Both the position numbers and the translations under genes were made by a program. The notes beneath the pieces were generated by a model that did not search any database, was not told where the DNA came from, and worked only from the letters and a program-made list of their open reading frames with translations. Below, piece by piece: positions 25,090-34,129 of a stretch of DNA of 56,788 nucleotides (positions within the stretch are counted from its first letter, which is position 1; every line of letters begins with the position of its first letter). Source of the DNA: Ruminococcaceae bacterium D5 (lineage in GTDB: Bacteria; Bacillota; Clostridia; Oscillospirales; Ruminococcaceae); the NCBI GenBank assembly GCA_900113995.1, contig FORK01000011.1, forward strand, positions 51,596 through 108,383. The letters run 5' to 3'.

Positions 25090-25436
25090 TCTTCCGCACG
25101 TTTGTACCGGGAAGGACCCTTCCCGTGCGGCAAAAGGCTGATCTGTCCAAATGGCCTTTCGCACATCCGCGCAGAAAAGACCCGCCTGCTTTCGGCTGTT
25201 CTCGACGGCGGATTTGTGCTATTCTCATAGGGTTGTTCGGGAGACGGGAACCGGCGAGGTCCGCAGTCCGGTCCGCCCGGGAGGAGAATTGGGCGCATTT
25301 CGCAGATATGACGCAAAAATTGTACAATTTTTACATGAATTACCCCGAATAAAAGAAAAAAATTATTCTAAATGAGCGGTCCATCTTGAATGAAGAGGGT
25401 GATTCTGGTAAAATGTAAAAAAAGGAGGTGGCGCCG
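25090..25436. other. intergenic region before glgB
   Basis: No gene is supported. The last 50 bases carry the glg promoter; the rest shows no recognised RNA or repeat. Confidence 0.4.
25386..25414 (+). promoter_or_regulatory. glg operon promoter
   Basis: TTGAAT (25386-25391) and TAAAAT (25409-25414), 17-base spacer, immediately upstream of the glgB ribosome site AAAGGAGG. Confidence 0.65.
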
Positions 25437-27353
25437 ATGAATCCAAAAAGCATCGAGCTCCCCGCGTACCTGTTTCATCAAGGGACCAACTATCGAAGTC
25501 AGGAGTTTCTGGGGGCACATCCCATCCGCAGAGGACGGGGCTATGCCACCGTGTTCCGCGTCTGGGCGCCGAACGCCGCGGCTGTGTCGGTAGTGGGGGA
25601 TTTCAACGCATGGGACCGCACCGCCGCCCCGATGACCAAAATTACCGAACAGGGAATCTGGGAGTGCGTGATCCGCAAGAGGAAACGGTTTGATTCCTAC
25701 AAATACGCCGTCGAAACCCGTGACGGCCGGGTGCTGATGAAGGCGGACCCGTACGGCTTCCACACCGAATGCCCGCCTCAGACCGCGTCGAAGTACTACC
25801 CGCTGGGCCGCTACGAATGGCAGGATGCCGAATGGATGACCGCGCGCACCAAAAGGCATCATCTCACCGAACCGTTGAACATTTACGAAGTGCATGCCGG
25901 GTCCTGGAGGACCTACCCCGACGGGACTCCGTTCTGCTACCGCAAGCTGGCCGACGAGCTTTCCGATTATGCGGCGGGAATGGGATATACCCATATCGAG
26001 CTGCTTCCGGTTTCGGAATACCCCTTCGAAGGCTCGTGGGGCTATCAGGCCACCGGTTATTTCGCGCCCACCGCCCGCTATGGCGAGCCGGATGATTTCA
26101 AATATTTTGTCGACCGGTGCCACCAGCGGGGGATCGGGGTAATCCTTGACTGGGTCGGCGGGCACTTCCCGCGCGACGCGCAGGGCCTTTTTGAATTCGA
26201 CGGACAGCCGCTCTACGAATATCAGGACATGCGCAAGGGCGACCAGCCTCAGTGGGGAACCAGGGTGTTTGATTTTGGACGCAACGAGGTGCAGTGCTTC
26301 CTCGTTTCGAACGCGCTGTTCTGGATCGAGGAATATCATATCGACGGCATCCGGGTGGACGCTGTGGCTTCGATGCTCTATCTGGACTATGGCCGGGAGG
26401 AAGGCCAGTGGGCCAGAAATGAGCAGGGCGGACGTGAAAACCTCGAGGCGGTCGCTTTCCTGAAAAAGCTTAATTCCGAAATTCTCACCCGGCATCCCGA
26501 TGCGATGATGATCGCGGAGGAATCCTCGGCATGGCCGATGGTCACGAAGCCGCCCTATATCGGGGGACTCGGCTTTACCTTCAAATGGAATATGGGCTGG
26601 ATGAACGATTCGCTCGCCTATATTGCTCTTGATCCCGTCTACCGCAGCTATCACCATGACAAGCTGACCTTCGGAATGTTTTATGCGTTTTCAGAAAATT
26701 TTATCCTTCCGATCAGTCATGACGAAGTGGTGCACGGCAAACGTTCGCTGGTCAACAAGATGCCGGGCGATTACTGGCAGAAATTTGCCGGATTTCGCGC
26801 TTTCCTCGGCTATATGATGGCGCATCCGGGCAAAAAGCTCAATTTTATGGGCTCTGAGTTCGCCCAGTTTATCGAGTGGGATTACAAAAAGGAGCTCGAT
26901 TGGCTGCTGCTCGACTATCCTGCGCACCGGCAGGCGCAGGAATACGTCCGCTGTCTCAACCACGTCTACCGGTCCACGCGGCCGCTCTACGAGGTCGAAA
27001 ATTCGTGGGAGGGGTTCCGCTGGCTGGTGGTGGACGACAGCGCGCAGAACGTCATCGCCTTTGCGCGCTTCGACGAGCGGGGCCGCGCTTTGGTCGCGGT
27101 GATCAATTTTTCTCCGGTCGTGCGGGAGCATTACCGCATCGGCGTGCCGCAGGAGGGCGGATATGAGGAAATCCTCAATTCCGATTCGGCTGAGTTTGGG
27201 GGCAGCGGTGTGATGAATCCCGGGCCTCTCGCTGCCGAGCTGGTTGAGATGCACGGCTGCCCTCAGTCGCTGGAAATCACGGTGCCGCCGCTTGCAGCGG
27301 TCTATCTGATTGCGGACCCTGCTGCCGCGCTGCTCGGACCGGAGCAGCCGTAA
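25437..27353 (+). CDS. glgB: 1,4-alpha-glucan branching enzyme
   Basis: A 638-residue GH13 enzyme that introduces alpha-1,6 branches into glycogen. An N-terminal CBM48 domain (about 20-120, [21 protein letters not shown]) precedes the (beta/alpha)8 catalytic domain, with the nucleophile Asp in [10 protein letters not shown], the acid/base Glu in [11 protein letters not shown] and the transition-state Asp in [11 protein letters not shown]-terminal all-beta domain follows. The ATG at 25437 is 8 bases after AAAGGAGG. The last 80 or so bases are duplicated just downstream of the stop. Confidence 0.96.
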   Translation: MNPKSIELPAYLFHQGTNYRSQEFLGAHPIRRGRGYATVFRVWAPNAAAVSVVGDFNAWDRTAAPMTKITEQGIWECVIRKRKRFDSYKYAVETRDGRVLMKADPYGFHTECPPQTASKYYPLGRYEWQDAEWMTARTKRHHLTEPLNIYEVHAGSWRTYPDGTPFCYRKLADELSDYAAGMGYTHIELLPVSEYPFEGSWGYQATGYFAPTARYGEPDDFKYFVDRCHQRGIGVILDWVGGHFPRDAQGLFEFDGQPLYEYQDMRKGDQPQWGTRVFDFGRNEVQCFLVSNALFWIEEYHIDGIRVDAVASMLYLDYGREEGQWARNEQGGRENLEAVAFLKKLNSEILTRHPDAMMIAEESSAWPMVTKPPYIGGLGFTFKWNMGWMNDSLAYIALDPVYRSYHHDKLTFGMFYAFSENFILPISHDEVVHGKRSLVNKMPGDYWQKFAGFRAFLGYMMAHPGKKLNFMGSEFAQFIEWDYKKELDWLLLDYPAHRQAQEYVRCLNHVYRSTRPLYEVENSWEGFRWLVVDDSAQNVIAFARFDERGRALVAVINFSPVVREHYRIGVPQEGGYEEILNSDSAEFGGSGVMNPGPLAAELVEMHGCPQSLEITVPPLAAVYLIADPAAALLGPEQP

Positions 27354-27438
27354 ACAGCTGTCCTCAGTCGCTGGAAATCACGGTGCCGCCGCTTGCGGCG
27401 GTCTATCTGATTGCGGACCCCGCCGCCGCGCTGCCCGG
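27258..27438 (+). repeat. tandem duplication of glgB 3' end
   Basis: The sequence from CCTCAGTCGCTGGAAATCAC at 27261 to about 27340 recurs from 27362 to about 27440 with a 101-base period and only a few substitutions. The first copy codes the glgB C-terminus (residues ending [10 protein letters not shown]); the second lies between glgB and glgC, keeps the reading frame for about 25 codons and has no start of its own. Confidence 0.9.
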
Positions 27439-27538
27439 GGCCGCATCAATCAGCCCGCGGGTGCGCGGCATCCGCAACCACGCACTTAATGACGAGCCGC
27501 AGCGCGGCTTTTCAATAAAACTCCTTGGAGGCGAGGCA

Positions 27539-28765
27539 ATGGCATACAAGAAGGAATGGCTGGCAATGCTGCTGGCGGGCGGACAGGGAAGCCGCCTCTA
27601 CGCGCTGACTCAAAATCTGGCCAAACCGGCCGTCCCCTACGGCGGGAAATACCGCATCATTGACTTTACCCTTTCCAACTGCGTCAATTCCGGCATCGAT
27701 ACGGTGGGAGTTCTCACCCAGTACCAGCCGCTGGAGCTCAACGATTATATCGGGAGCGGACAGCCCTGGGATTTGGACCGTAATCATGGAGGGGTACATA
27801 TTCTGCCCCCCTACCAGAAGAGCAGCGGCTCCAACTGGTATACCGGAACCGCGAACGCTATCTATCAGAACATCCGCTTCATCGACCGCTACGACCCAGA
27901 GTATGTGGCGATCCTTTCCGGGGACCATATCTACCGGATGGACTACTCCCAGATGCTGAAAAGCCACAAGGAGGCCGGCGCCGACTGCACCATCGCGGTG
28001 CTCGACGTCCCGCTTGAGGAGGCGTCGCGTTTTGGCATCATGAATGTCGATGAAAACGACCGGATTGTAGAATTTGAGGAGAAACCGAAGCATCCCAAAA
28101 GCACCCTGGCTTCGATGGGGGTCTATATCTTCACCTGGAAAAGCCTGCGCGAGCAGCTGATTCAGGATGAGGCGAAGGAGGACAGCTCCCACGACTTCGG
28201 CAAGGACATCATTCCGACCATGCTTGCCGAGCAGAGGCGGATGTTTGTCCACCGGTTCGAGGGCTACTGGAAGGATGCCGGCACCATCGATTCGCTCTGG
28301 GAGGCGAACATGGATCTTCTGAATCCCAACGTCCCGCTGGAGCTTTACGACCCCGATTGGAAGATTTACTCCCGAAACAGCGCACAGCCGCCGCATTTTG
28401 TCGGCGAGCACGCCAGGGTTGAAAACTCGATGATTACCGAGGGCTGCGATGTCGATGGAGAGATCGATTTTTCGATTCTGTTCTCGGGCGTCACAGTGGA
28501 GGAGGGCGCGGTGGTCCGGGATTCCATTGTGATGCCGGGCAGCGTCATCCGCAAGGGTGCGGTGGTGCAGTATGCCATCGTGGCTGAGCACTGCGAGATC
28601 GGCGAGGGGAGTGTTGTCGGGGAACGGCCCGAATGCTACGCCGACAGCGGCAAGCCCTGGGGGATCGCGGTGATCGGGAACAATGTCTCGGTCGCCCCCG
28701 GCGCAAAGGTGTATCCCTGCGAAATCATCAGTCAGAATGTCGGGAAGGAGGCGCCGGAGCAATGA
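27539..28765 (+). CDS. glgC: glucose-1-phosphate adenylyltransferase catalytic subunit
   Basis: A 408-residue enzyme making ADP-glucose, the committed step of glycogen synthesis. The nucleotidyltransferase domain begins with [12 protein letters not shown] and [15 protein letters not shown], and the C-terminal half (about 290-408) is a left-handed beta-helix with hexapeptide-like repeats. The ATG at 27539 follows TTGGAGG; the open frame extends upstream only because the duplicated glgB tail is in frame. Its stop overlaps the glgD start (ATGA), fitting GlgC-GlgD complex formation as in other Firmicutes. Confidence 0.96.
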   Translation: MAYKKEWLAMLLAGGQGSRLYALTQNLAKPAVPYGGKYRIIDFTLSNCVNSGIDTVGVLTQYQPLELNDYIGSGQPWDLDRNHGGVHILPPYQKSSGSNWYTGTANAIYQNIRFIDRYDPEYVAILSGDHIYRMDYSQMLKSHKEAGADCTIAVLDVPLEEASRFGIMNVDENDRIVEFEEKPKHPKSTLASMGVYIFTWKSLREQLIQDEAKEDSSHDFGKDIIPTMLAEQRRMFVHRFEGYWKDAGTIDSLWEANMDLLNPNVPLELYDPDWKIYSRNSAQPPHFVGEHARVENSMITEGCDVDGEIDFSILFSGVTVEEGAVVRDSIVMPGSVIRKGAVVQYAIVAEHCEIGEGSVVGERPECYADSGKPWGIAVIGNNVSVAPGAKVYPCEIISQNVGKEAPEQ

Positions 28766-29886
28766 GAGAGAATCAGGCAATGGGCATCATCATGCCCGGC
28801 AAAAACAGGCCGCTGCTCGGCGCACTGCTCGACCGGCGGACGGTGGGGGCCATCCCGTTTGGGGGACGGTACCGGCTCATCGATTTTATGCTTTCCAACA
28901 TGGTTCACTCGGGGATCTGGAACATCGGGGTCATTACCCGCAATAAGTACGAATCGCTGATGGAGCATCTGGGCAGCGGCCGGGACTGGGACCTCGCCCG
29001 CAAGGACGGCGGGCTTACTCTTCTGCCTCCGATGCTCAACGACCCGGCTTCCGCAATGGCCCGGGACTCGCTCTATCTTCTTTCGGATTACCGCCGGTTC
29101 CTCACCAACCAGCGGGCGCGCTATATTGTCATCGCTTACGCAAACCTCGTCGGGCAGATCGATTTCGATACGGCCCTCGAACAGCATATCGATACCGGTG
29201 CGGATATCACGGTTCTCTATAACCATATCGATGACGAGCGGGAGCTGGGGGACGAAGCCATCGTCTACGGCTTTGACGGGGAAGGGAGGGTCAACGATGT
29301 GACGATCGGCGCCGCCTGGAACGGTCCCTGCGACCGTTCCCTCGGGGCGATCATCATCGGAAAAGAGAAGCTGCTTTCCTGTCTGGCCACCATGATTCCG
29401 CGCAATCAGGGCAGCATTGCCCGCGACCTGCTGCAAAAGGGATTCGGGGAGATGGAGATCCGCGGCTTCCGGGTAGAGGGGTACTGCCGTCAGATTCACG
29501 ACCTCCGGTCCTACTATTCGGTCAGCATGGAGCTGCTTGATCCCGCTGTCCGCCGCCAGGCGTTCCCGCTGGAAAAACCGGTGCTCACCCGCGTGCGCGA
29601 CGAGGTTTCTGCGAAGTATGGCCTTTCTTCCAAAGTGAAAAATTCGCTGGTTGCCGACGGATGCATTATCGATGGGGAGATCGAAAGCTGCATCCTGTTC
29701 CGCGGCGTCAACGTCAAGAAGGGGGCGAGGCTTTCCAACTGTATCATTATGCAGAACTCCACCATTGAATCGAATGCCTCGCTGTCGTACGTCATTGCCG
29801 ACCGGCGGTGCTATATCAAGGAGGGACGCATCCTCTCCGGATTTGAGAGCTATCCCGTCGTGATCGGCAGCGACAGCGTCGTTTAA
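28762..29886 (+). CDS. glgD: GlgD, regulatory partner of GlgC
   Basis: A 374-residue GlgC paralogue. The N-terminal nucleotidyltransferase fold is kept ([38 protein letters not shown]) but the glycine-rich GGxGxRL loop and other catalytic residues are absent, as usual for GlgD. The C-terminal beta-helix repeats are present ([20 protein letters not shown]). In Firmicutes GlgD raises GlgC activity by forming a mixed tetramer. It is translationally coupled to glgC by an ATGA overlap. Confidence 0.95.
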   Translation: MRENQAMGIIMPGKNRPLLGALLDRRTVGAIPFGGRYRLIDFMLSNMVHSGIWNIGVITRNKYESLMEHLGSGRDWDLARKDGGLTLLPPMLNDPASAMARDSLYLLSDYRRFLTNQRARYIVIAYANLVGQIDFDTALEQHIDTGADITVLYNHIDDERELGDEAIVYGFDGEGRVNDVTIGAAWNGPCDRSLGAIIIGKEKLLSCLATMIPRNQGSIARDLLQKGFGEMEIRGFRVEGYCRQIHDLRSYYSVSMELLDPAVRRQAFPLEKPVLTRVRDEVSAKYGLSSKVKNSLVADGCIIDGEIESCILFRGVNVKKGARLSNCIIMQNSTIESNASLSYVIADRRCYIKEGRILSGFESYPVVIGSDSVV

Positions 29887-29918
29887 CGGCGGCTGTCCTT
29901 GAAAAGGAGTGATTCGGT

Positions 29919-31334
29919 ATGAAAATTCTGTTTGCTGTGAGCGAAGCCATTCCGTTTGCCGCCTCCGGCGGTTTGGCCGACGTGGGAGGCTCGCTGCCGC
30001 GGGCCATCCGCAACCGCGGGAACGCCTGCCGCGTGGTGATGCCGCTCTATGACACCATCGCGCCGCAGTATCGGGAGCGGATGGAGTTTGTCGCGGAATT
30101 CTCGGTGCAGCTTTCCTGGCGCAGGCAGAGCTGCAGCGTTTACCGTCTGACCGAGGGCGGCGTGGTATATTACTTCCTCGAAAACAACTATTATTTTCAG
30201 CGTGGCAAGCTTTACGGGGAGTTTGATGACGGGGAACGGTTTGCCTTCTTTTCCAAGGCGGTGCTTGATATGCTCGAACCGGCCGGATTTATTCCGGATA
30301 TCATCCACTGCAACGACTGGCAGACCGCTCTGATCCCCACCTACCTCAATCTGTTCTACCGCAGCCGCGACGCATACCGGGAGATCGGCACCATCTTTAC
30401 CATCCACAACATTCAGTTCCAGGGAAAGTATGGCATGGACATGGTGCAGGACGTTCTCGGCATTCCGCCAGCGATGCAGGGGACAGTGGAGTATGACGGC
30501 TGCTGCAATCTGATGAAGGGCGCGATCGAACAGGCGAACCTTGTGACAACGGTCAGCCCCACCTACGCAGTCGAGCTGATGGATCCGTGGTTCTCCTACG
30601 GGATGGACCGGCTGTTGCGGGAGCACCGCGCCAAGCTGTCGGGCATCACCAACGGAATCGATACTGCTCTTTACGACCCGGTGCGGGACCCGCTTCTCCC
30701 GGCGCGCTATTCGGCGCAGGACCCCGGCAGCAAGAAGGTCTGCCGCCGTGAGATGCAGAAAACGATGGGAATTGAGACAAACCAGAATCCGGTCGTCGCA
30801 ATGGTGACGCGGCTGACCTACCAGAAGGGAATCGACCTGCTCCGCTATATCTTCGAGGAGATGATGCAGCTTCCCATTTCGTTCGTGTTGCTCGGCTCGG
30901 GCGATTGGGATTACGAACAGTTTTTCCTCGATATGCAGGGACGCTATCCCGGCAGGGTTGGGGTGAACATTGGGTTTGACGCCGCGCTTTCCCGCAGAAT
31001 TTACGCGGGTGCGGATCTTTTCCTGATGCCGTCGGCCACCGAGCCATGCGGCCTTGCCCAGATGATCGCCATGCGTTACGGCACCATTCCGGTCGTCCGC
31101 AGAACCGGCGGACTGCGCGACACTGTGACCGACGCCGGGGGCGGCGGCTGTGGCTACACCTTTGAAACCTACAACGCTCACGACATGCTCGGGGCGCTTA
31201 AGCGTGCGGTGGCGGATTACTCGGACCGCGAGCTTTGGGAATCCCTGATCGTCAAGGCGATGAATCAGGAGTTCGGCTGGGGACATGCGGCCGCCGAGTA
31301 TATCAACCTCTATCACCGGATCGCCGACAAATAG
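29919..31334 (+). CDS. glgA: glycogen synthase (ADP-glucose)
   Basis: A 471-residue GT5 glycosyltransferase that extends alpha-1,4-glucan from ADP-glucose. The Rossmann-type N-domain begins KILFAVSEAIPFAASGGLADV; this lacks the Lys of the textbook KTGGL motif. The C-domain has the retaining-transferase E-x7-E motif in SATEPCGLAQMIAMRYG. The ATG at 29919 follows AAAAGGAG. It is the last gene of the operon, ended by a strong terminator. Confidence 0.95.
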   Translation: MKILFAVSEAIPFAASGGLADVGGSLPRAIRNRGNACRVVMPLYDTIAPQYRERMEFVAEFSVQLSWRRQSCSVYRLTEGGVVYYFLENNYYFQRGKLYGEFDDGERFAFFSKAVLDMLEPAGFIPDIIHCNDWQTALIPTYLNLFYRSRDAYREIGTIFTIHNIQFQGKYGMDMVQDVLGIPPAMQGTVEYDGCCNLMKGAIEQANLVTTVSPTYAVELMDPWFSYGMDRLLREHRAKLSGITNGIDTALYDPVRDPLLPARYSAQDPGSKKVCRREMQKTMGIETNQNPVVAMVTRLTYQKGIDLLRYIFEEMMQLPISFVLLGSGDWDYEQFFLDMQGRYPGRVGVNIGFDAALSRRIYAGADLFLMPSATEPCGLAQMIAMRYGTIPVVRRTGGLRDTVTDAGGGGCGYTFETYNAHDMLGALKRAVADYSDRELWESLIVKAMNQEFGWGHAAAEYINLYHRIADK

Positions 31335-31342
31335 GAGCAGAG

Positions 31343-31382
31343 AAAAACGCCCGCAAAGCAGATTCGCTTTGCGGGCGTTTTT
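31343..31382 (+). terminator. glg operon terminator
   Basis: AAAAACGCCCGCAAAGC pairs perfectly with GCTTTGCGGGCGTTTTT around a 6-base loop. Confidence 0.93.
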
Positions 31383-31449
31383 GGGCAGGAAAAACCGCCG
31401 GCCCGCTGGTGGCCCCAGGGAGCCTTCGCTGTGCTCATCCTCTATCCGC

Positions 31450-31571
31450 GCGAAGAGAGAAGCGGTCACCGGAAAAAGCGTGACCGGCAGTGCGTATCGT
31501 CTTTGTTCGAGCGAAGAGCAAAGCATTCAGCGAGGAAAGCATGACTGGCGGTGCGCATTCTTCATTCGGGA
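31450..31571. repeat. diverged 61-base tandem repeat
   Basis: GCGAAGAG at 31450 recurs at 31511, and the following sequences (GAAAAAGCGTGACCGGCAGT versus GAAAGCATGACTGGCGGT) align over about 58 bases. The function is unknown. Confidence 0.45.
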
Positions 31572-31776
31572 GCAGCGGAGAGCTCCGCATAAAACAACAC
31601 AAAAATGGTTGCTTACGCAAAGTCGGGGAATGAGTTGTTTTAATAGCGGCGGGGCGGCTGATGCAGGCAGAGCAAAATCTGATGGGCTGAATTCCCGGCT
31701 CGCTGGCAAGTCCTAAGGGGGCCTGCGCAGACCACCGGCACGGTCGATGGCGGTGATTCCGCAGTGAATAGAAATA

Positions 31777-33108
31777 TCAGGGGGCCAGATGCGGGGCGGC
31801 TTGACGGGCCTGTTCCCGGCGGTAGCGCCGGGCGAGGAAGCAGGCCAGCAGCAGACAGATTCCCTCGCTGGCCAGCGGGGCCAGCCAGACACCCGATTCC
31901 CCTGCGAGCATCGGCAGAAAAACCAGACAGGGCAGCGGCAGGACACAGGCTCTGCCCATCGAGATCGTCAGTGAGCGGAAGGGCTGCTCGATAGCGGTAA
32001 AATAGCCCGCCCAGATGACATTGAAGCCGATCAGCAGGAAGCAAAGAGAGTAAAGGCGCAGCGCCTGCACCGAGGAATCGAAAAGGGCGGGATCGCTTCC
32101 GTCGAGGAAAAAGCCCACCAGCAGCTGAGGCGCCGCCTGCGAGAAGATCAGGAAAAGGACAGAGCAGACCGCTGCGGTCAGCAGGCCGTACTGCCGGAGA
32201 ACCTCACAGTAGCGCGGCTCCCCCGCGCCGTGATAAAAGCTGACCAGAGGCTGGATTCCCTGTGAAATGCCGCTCATTGTCATCAGCACAAGGGTGTTGA
32301 GGTAACTGATGATGGTGTAGCTGATCAGCGCCCCTTCGCCGATCACCCGCAGGATGACCTGGTTAAAGGTGAAAATAACAATGGCATTGGAAAACTCGGT
32401 CATTCCGTCCGCCAGACCAAGCGGAAGGATTCTGCGGTAAAGTTCGGGGCGCGGTGTGAAGCGGCCGAAGCGCAGCATGGCTTTTCCGCGCAGGAAAAAC
32501 AGAAAAAAGATGATGGTGGATACCACCTGTGCAATGCCTGTGGCGGCAGCCGCTCCCGCGACCCCCCAGCCGAAGCGCATCACGAACAGGTAGTCAAGCA
32601 GAACATTGGTCAGAGCACAGCTCACCACACCGACCGCACTTACCTGCGGGGCATTGGCCGCTTTGACCTGCACCTCCAGATTGTAGGATACCGCAAAAAA
32701 TGGCATAAAAGGAGCAAGAGTTCCGACATATTCCCGGACATAGCCGTGTGTCGGCGCGGTGGAACCGAGAAAACGGGCGACCCCGTCGAGGTTGAGCAAG
32801 GTCAGCACGCTGACGGCGGAACAGACCAGCGCGACGACGACGAGATTCTGGTTGAAGCAGTCATTGGCCAGCTTTTGATCCTTTTGTCCCAGTGCAATCG
32901 ACAGCACAGTCGAAGAGCCGACCGCCAGAATCAGACCGATGGCGAAAACGGTGTTGATATACGGCATCGAAAGATTGACTGCGGCCAGCGCGTGTCCGCC
33001 CACCCCATGCGACACAAAAAAGCCGTCGACCATAGAATAGAGGGAAAAAATCCACATCGACAGAACCGAGGGGGCGACAAAGCGGATGAACCGTTTTGCG
33101 AGAAACAA
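31777..33108 (-). CDS. MATE-family efflux transporter
   Basis: A 443-residue MATE protein with about 12 helices, not closely alike to the other MATE pump at 18.4 kb. Helix 1-2 shows SLYSMVDGFFVSHGVGGHAL and helix 7-8 shows SYTIISYLNTLVLMTMSGISQGIQP. The likely start is the TTG at 33108, six bases after AGGAGG; the upstream ATG at 33126 overlaps that ribosome site. It is divergent from a MerR/GyrI regulator and has a MerR-type promoter, so it should be induced by a drug-like ligand. Confidence 0.9.
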   Translation of the reverse strand: MFLAKRFIRFVAPSVLSMWIFSLYSMVDGFFVSHGVGGHALAAVNLSMPYINTVFAIGLILAVGSSTVLSIALGQKDQKLANDCFNQNLVVVALVCSAVSVLTLLNLDGVARFLGSTAPTHGYVREYVGTLAPFMPFFAVSYNLEVQVKAANAPQVSAVGVVSCALTNVLLDYLFVMRFGWGVAGAAAATGIAQVVSTIIFFLFFLRGKAMLRFGRFTPRPELYRRILPLGLADGMTEFSNAIVIFTFNQVILRVIGEGALISYTIISYLNTLVLMTMSGISQGIQPLVSFYHGAGEPRYCEVLRQYGLLTAAVCSVLFLIFSQAAPQLLVGFFLDGSDPALFDSSVQALRLYSLCFLLIGFNVIWAGYFTAIEQPFRSLTISMGRACVLPLPCLVFLPMLAGESGVWLAPLASEGICLLLACFLARRYRREQARQAAPHLAP

Positions 33109-33161
33109 AATAAAACCTCCTAACATGGCGCGGATGGCAGAATCCCGGCCTCCCGCAGCTC

Positions 33162-33190
33162 TTGCAATTCAGTATAAACCCTCGTATAAT
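33162..33190 (+). promoter_or_regulatory. merR promoter overlapping the operator
   Basis: TTGCAA (33162-33167) and TATAAT (33185-33190) have a 17-base spacer. The -10 box lies inside the dyad, so the regulator should repress its own gene. Confidence 0.75.
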
Positions 33191-33201
33191 ACGAGTGTCA
33201 A
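33171..33201 (-). promoter_or_regulatory. MerR-type promoter of MATE gene with operator
   Basis: On the minus strand TTGACA (33201-33196) and TATACT (33176-33171) are 19 bases apart, the over-long spacer typical of MerR-activated promoters. The dyad CTCGTA-TAA-TACGAG (33181-33195) fills that spacer exactly where MerR regulators bind. Confidence 0.85.
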
Positions 33202-33219
33202 GAGAAGGGAGCGGGAAAG

Positions 33220-34020
33220 ATGAAACCCTCTTATCAAATCACCGAGGTGGCCCGCCTTTACGGCCTCAATCCGGATACCCTGCGATATTATGAGGAGCAG
33301 GGCCTGCTGCATCCTGTACGGGGAGAAAACCGCTACCGAATGTATGGGATCGACGACATCTGCAACATCAATGTGATCCGCGCACTGCGCGAGCTGGGAA
33401 TTCCGGTAGATCGGATTCGCCGCTATACCGAGGACCGCCGCTGTGAAACGACCCTGCGCCTGCTCGATGAGCAGGAAGAAGTGATAGGGCAGAAGCTGAC
33501 CCAGCTTCGGCGTGCCCGCGCGCAGGTGCGCGCCCGCCGCAGCCGGATTCTTGCTGCGCAGGCTCTCCCGGTGGGGCAGATCCGAGTTATGGAGCTGCCT
33601 GACCGCCGGGGACTTTCGCTGCGTCAGAACCGCATTTTTTCGTTTGAGATCGATTATGCTCTTAAAAAGCTTGAAAACCGCCATGCCGAGCTGCTGCGCG
33701 GAATCGGCAGCCTCTGCATGGGGGCCCTGCTCGACCGGGACAGCTTCCGTCAGGGGGATCTGACCCGTTATTCCAAGGTGTTTTTTCTGGGGGAGGGACT
33801 GAAGGGCTGTCCGGTTCTGCTGCCCGGGGGACGCTATCTCAGCCTTGTCTATGCGGGGGATTATGCTGCCTTTCCGGGCTGCTGCCGCGCTCTGCTCGAC
33901 TACGCGCGGGAGCATGCTCTGGAGACGGCGGGGGAACCGCTTGAAATTTACCACATCGACGCGCATGATACCGATAATCTGGACGAGTACCGCACCGAGA
34001 TACAGATTCCGTTGATGTGA
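33220..34020 (+). CDS. MerR-family regulator with GyrI-like effector domain
   Basis: A 266-residue regulator built like BmrR/BltR. The MerR winged helix (about 5-75, ITEVARLYGLNPDTLRYYEEQGLL) is followed by a coiled coil (about 78-120) and a C-terminal GyrI-like ligand pocket (about 130-266, RYLSLVYAGDYAAFPGCCRALLDY). Such proteins bind bulky cationic drugs and untwist the promoter to activate a pump gene. The divergent MATE gene and the shared operator make it the probable target. ATG start at 33220. Confidence 0.92.
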   Translation: MKPSYQITEVARLYGLNPDTLRYYEEQGLLHPVRGENRYRMYGIDDICNINVIRALRELGIPVDRIRRYTEDRRCETTLRLLDEQEEVIGQKLTQLRRARAQVRARRSRILAAQALPVGQIRVMELPDRRGLSLRQNRIFSFEIDYALKKLENRHAELLRGIGSLCMGALLDRDSFRQGDLTRYSKVFFLGEGLKGCPVLLPGGRYLSLVYAGDYAAFPGCCRALLDYAREHALETAGEPLEIYHIDAHDTDNLDEYRTEIQIPLM

Positions 34021-34046
34021 ACAGGCGAAAATCAGGGGATGTCCGC

Positions 34047-34075
34047 TTGAAAAAGAAGACGTACAGGATTATAAT
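34047..34075 (+). promoter_or_regulatory. promoter of repeat-bearing lipoprotein
   Basis: TTGAAA (34047-34052) and TATAAT (34070-34075) with a 17-base spacer. Confidence 0.75.
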
Positions 34076-34129
34076 GGAAAAAACCTGGACGAAAGATCAA
34101 TCAAATTGTGACAGAAAGCAGGGATTCTT

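Larger units (their letters stand above)
31335..31776. other. intergenic region with terminator and repeats
   Basis: Holds the glg terminator and a pair of diverged direct repeats (31450-31571). No gene is supported. The region also contains the 3' end of the converging MATE transcript. Confidence 0.4.

Noticed and set aside
29883-31526. 547-codon open frame opposite glgA
   Set aside because: Shadow of glgA and the following GC-rich DNA; no recognisable domain.
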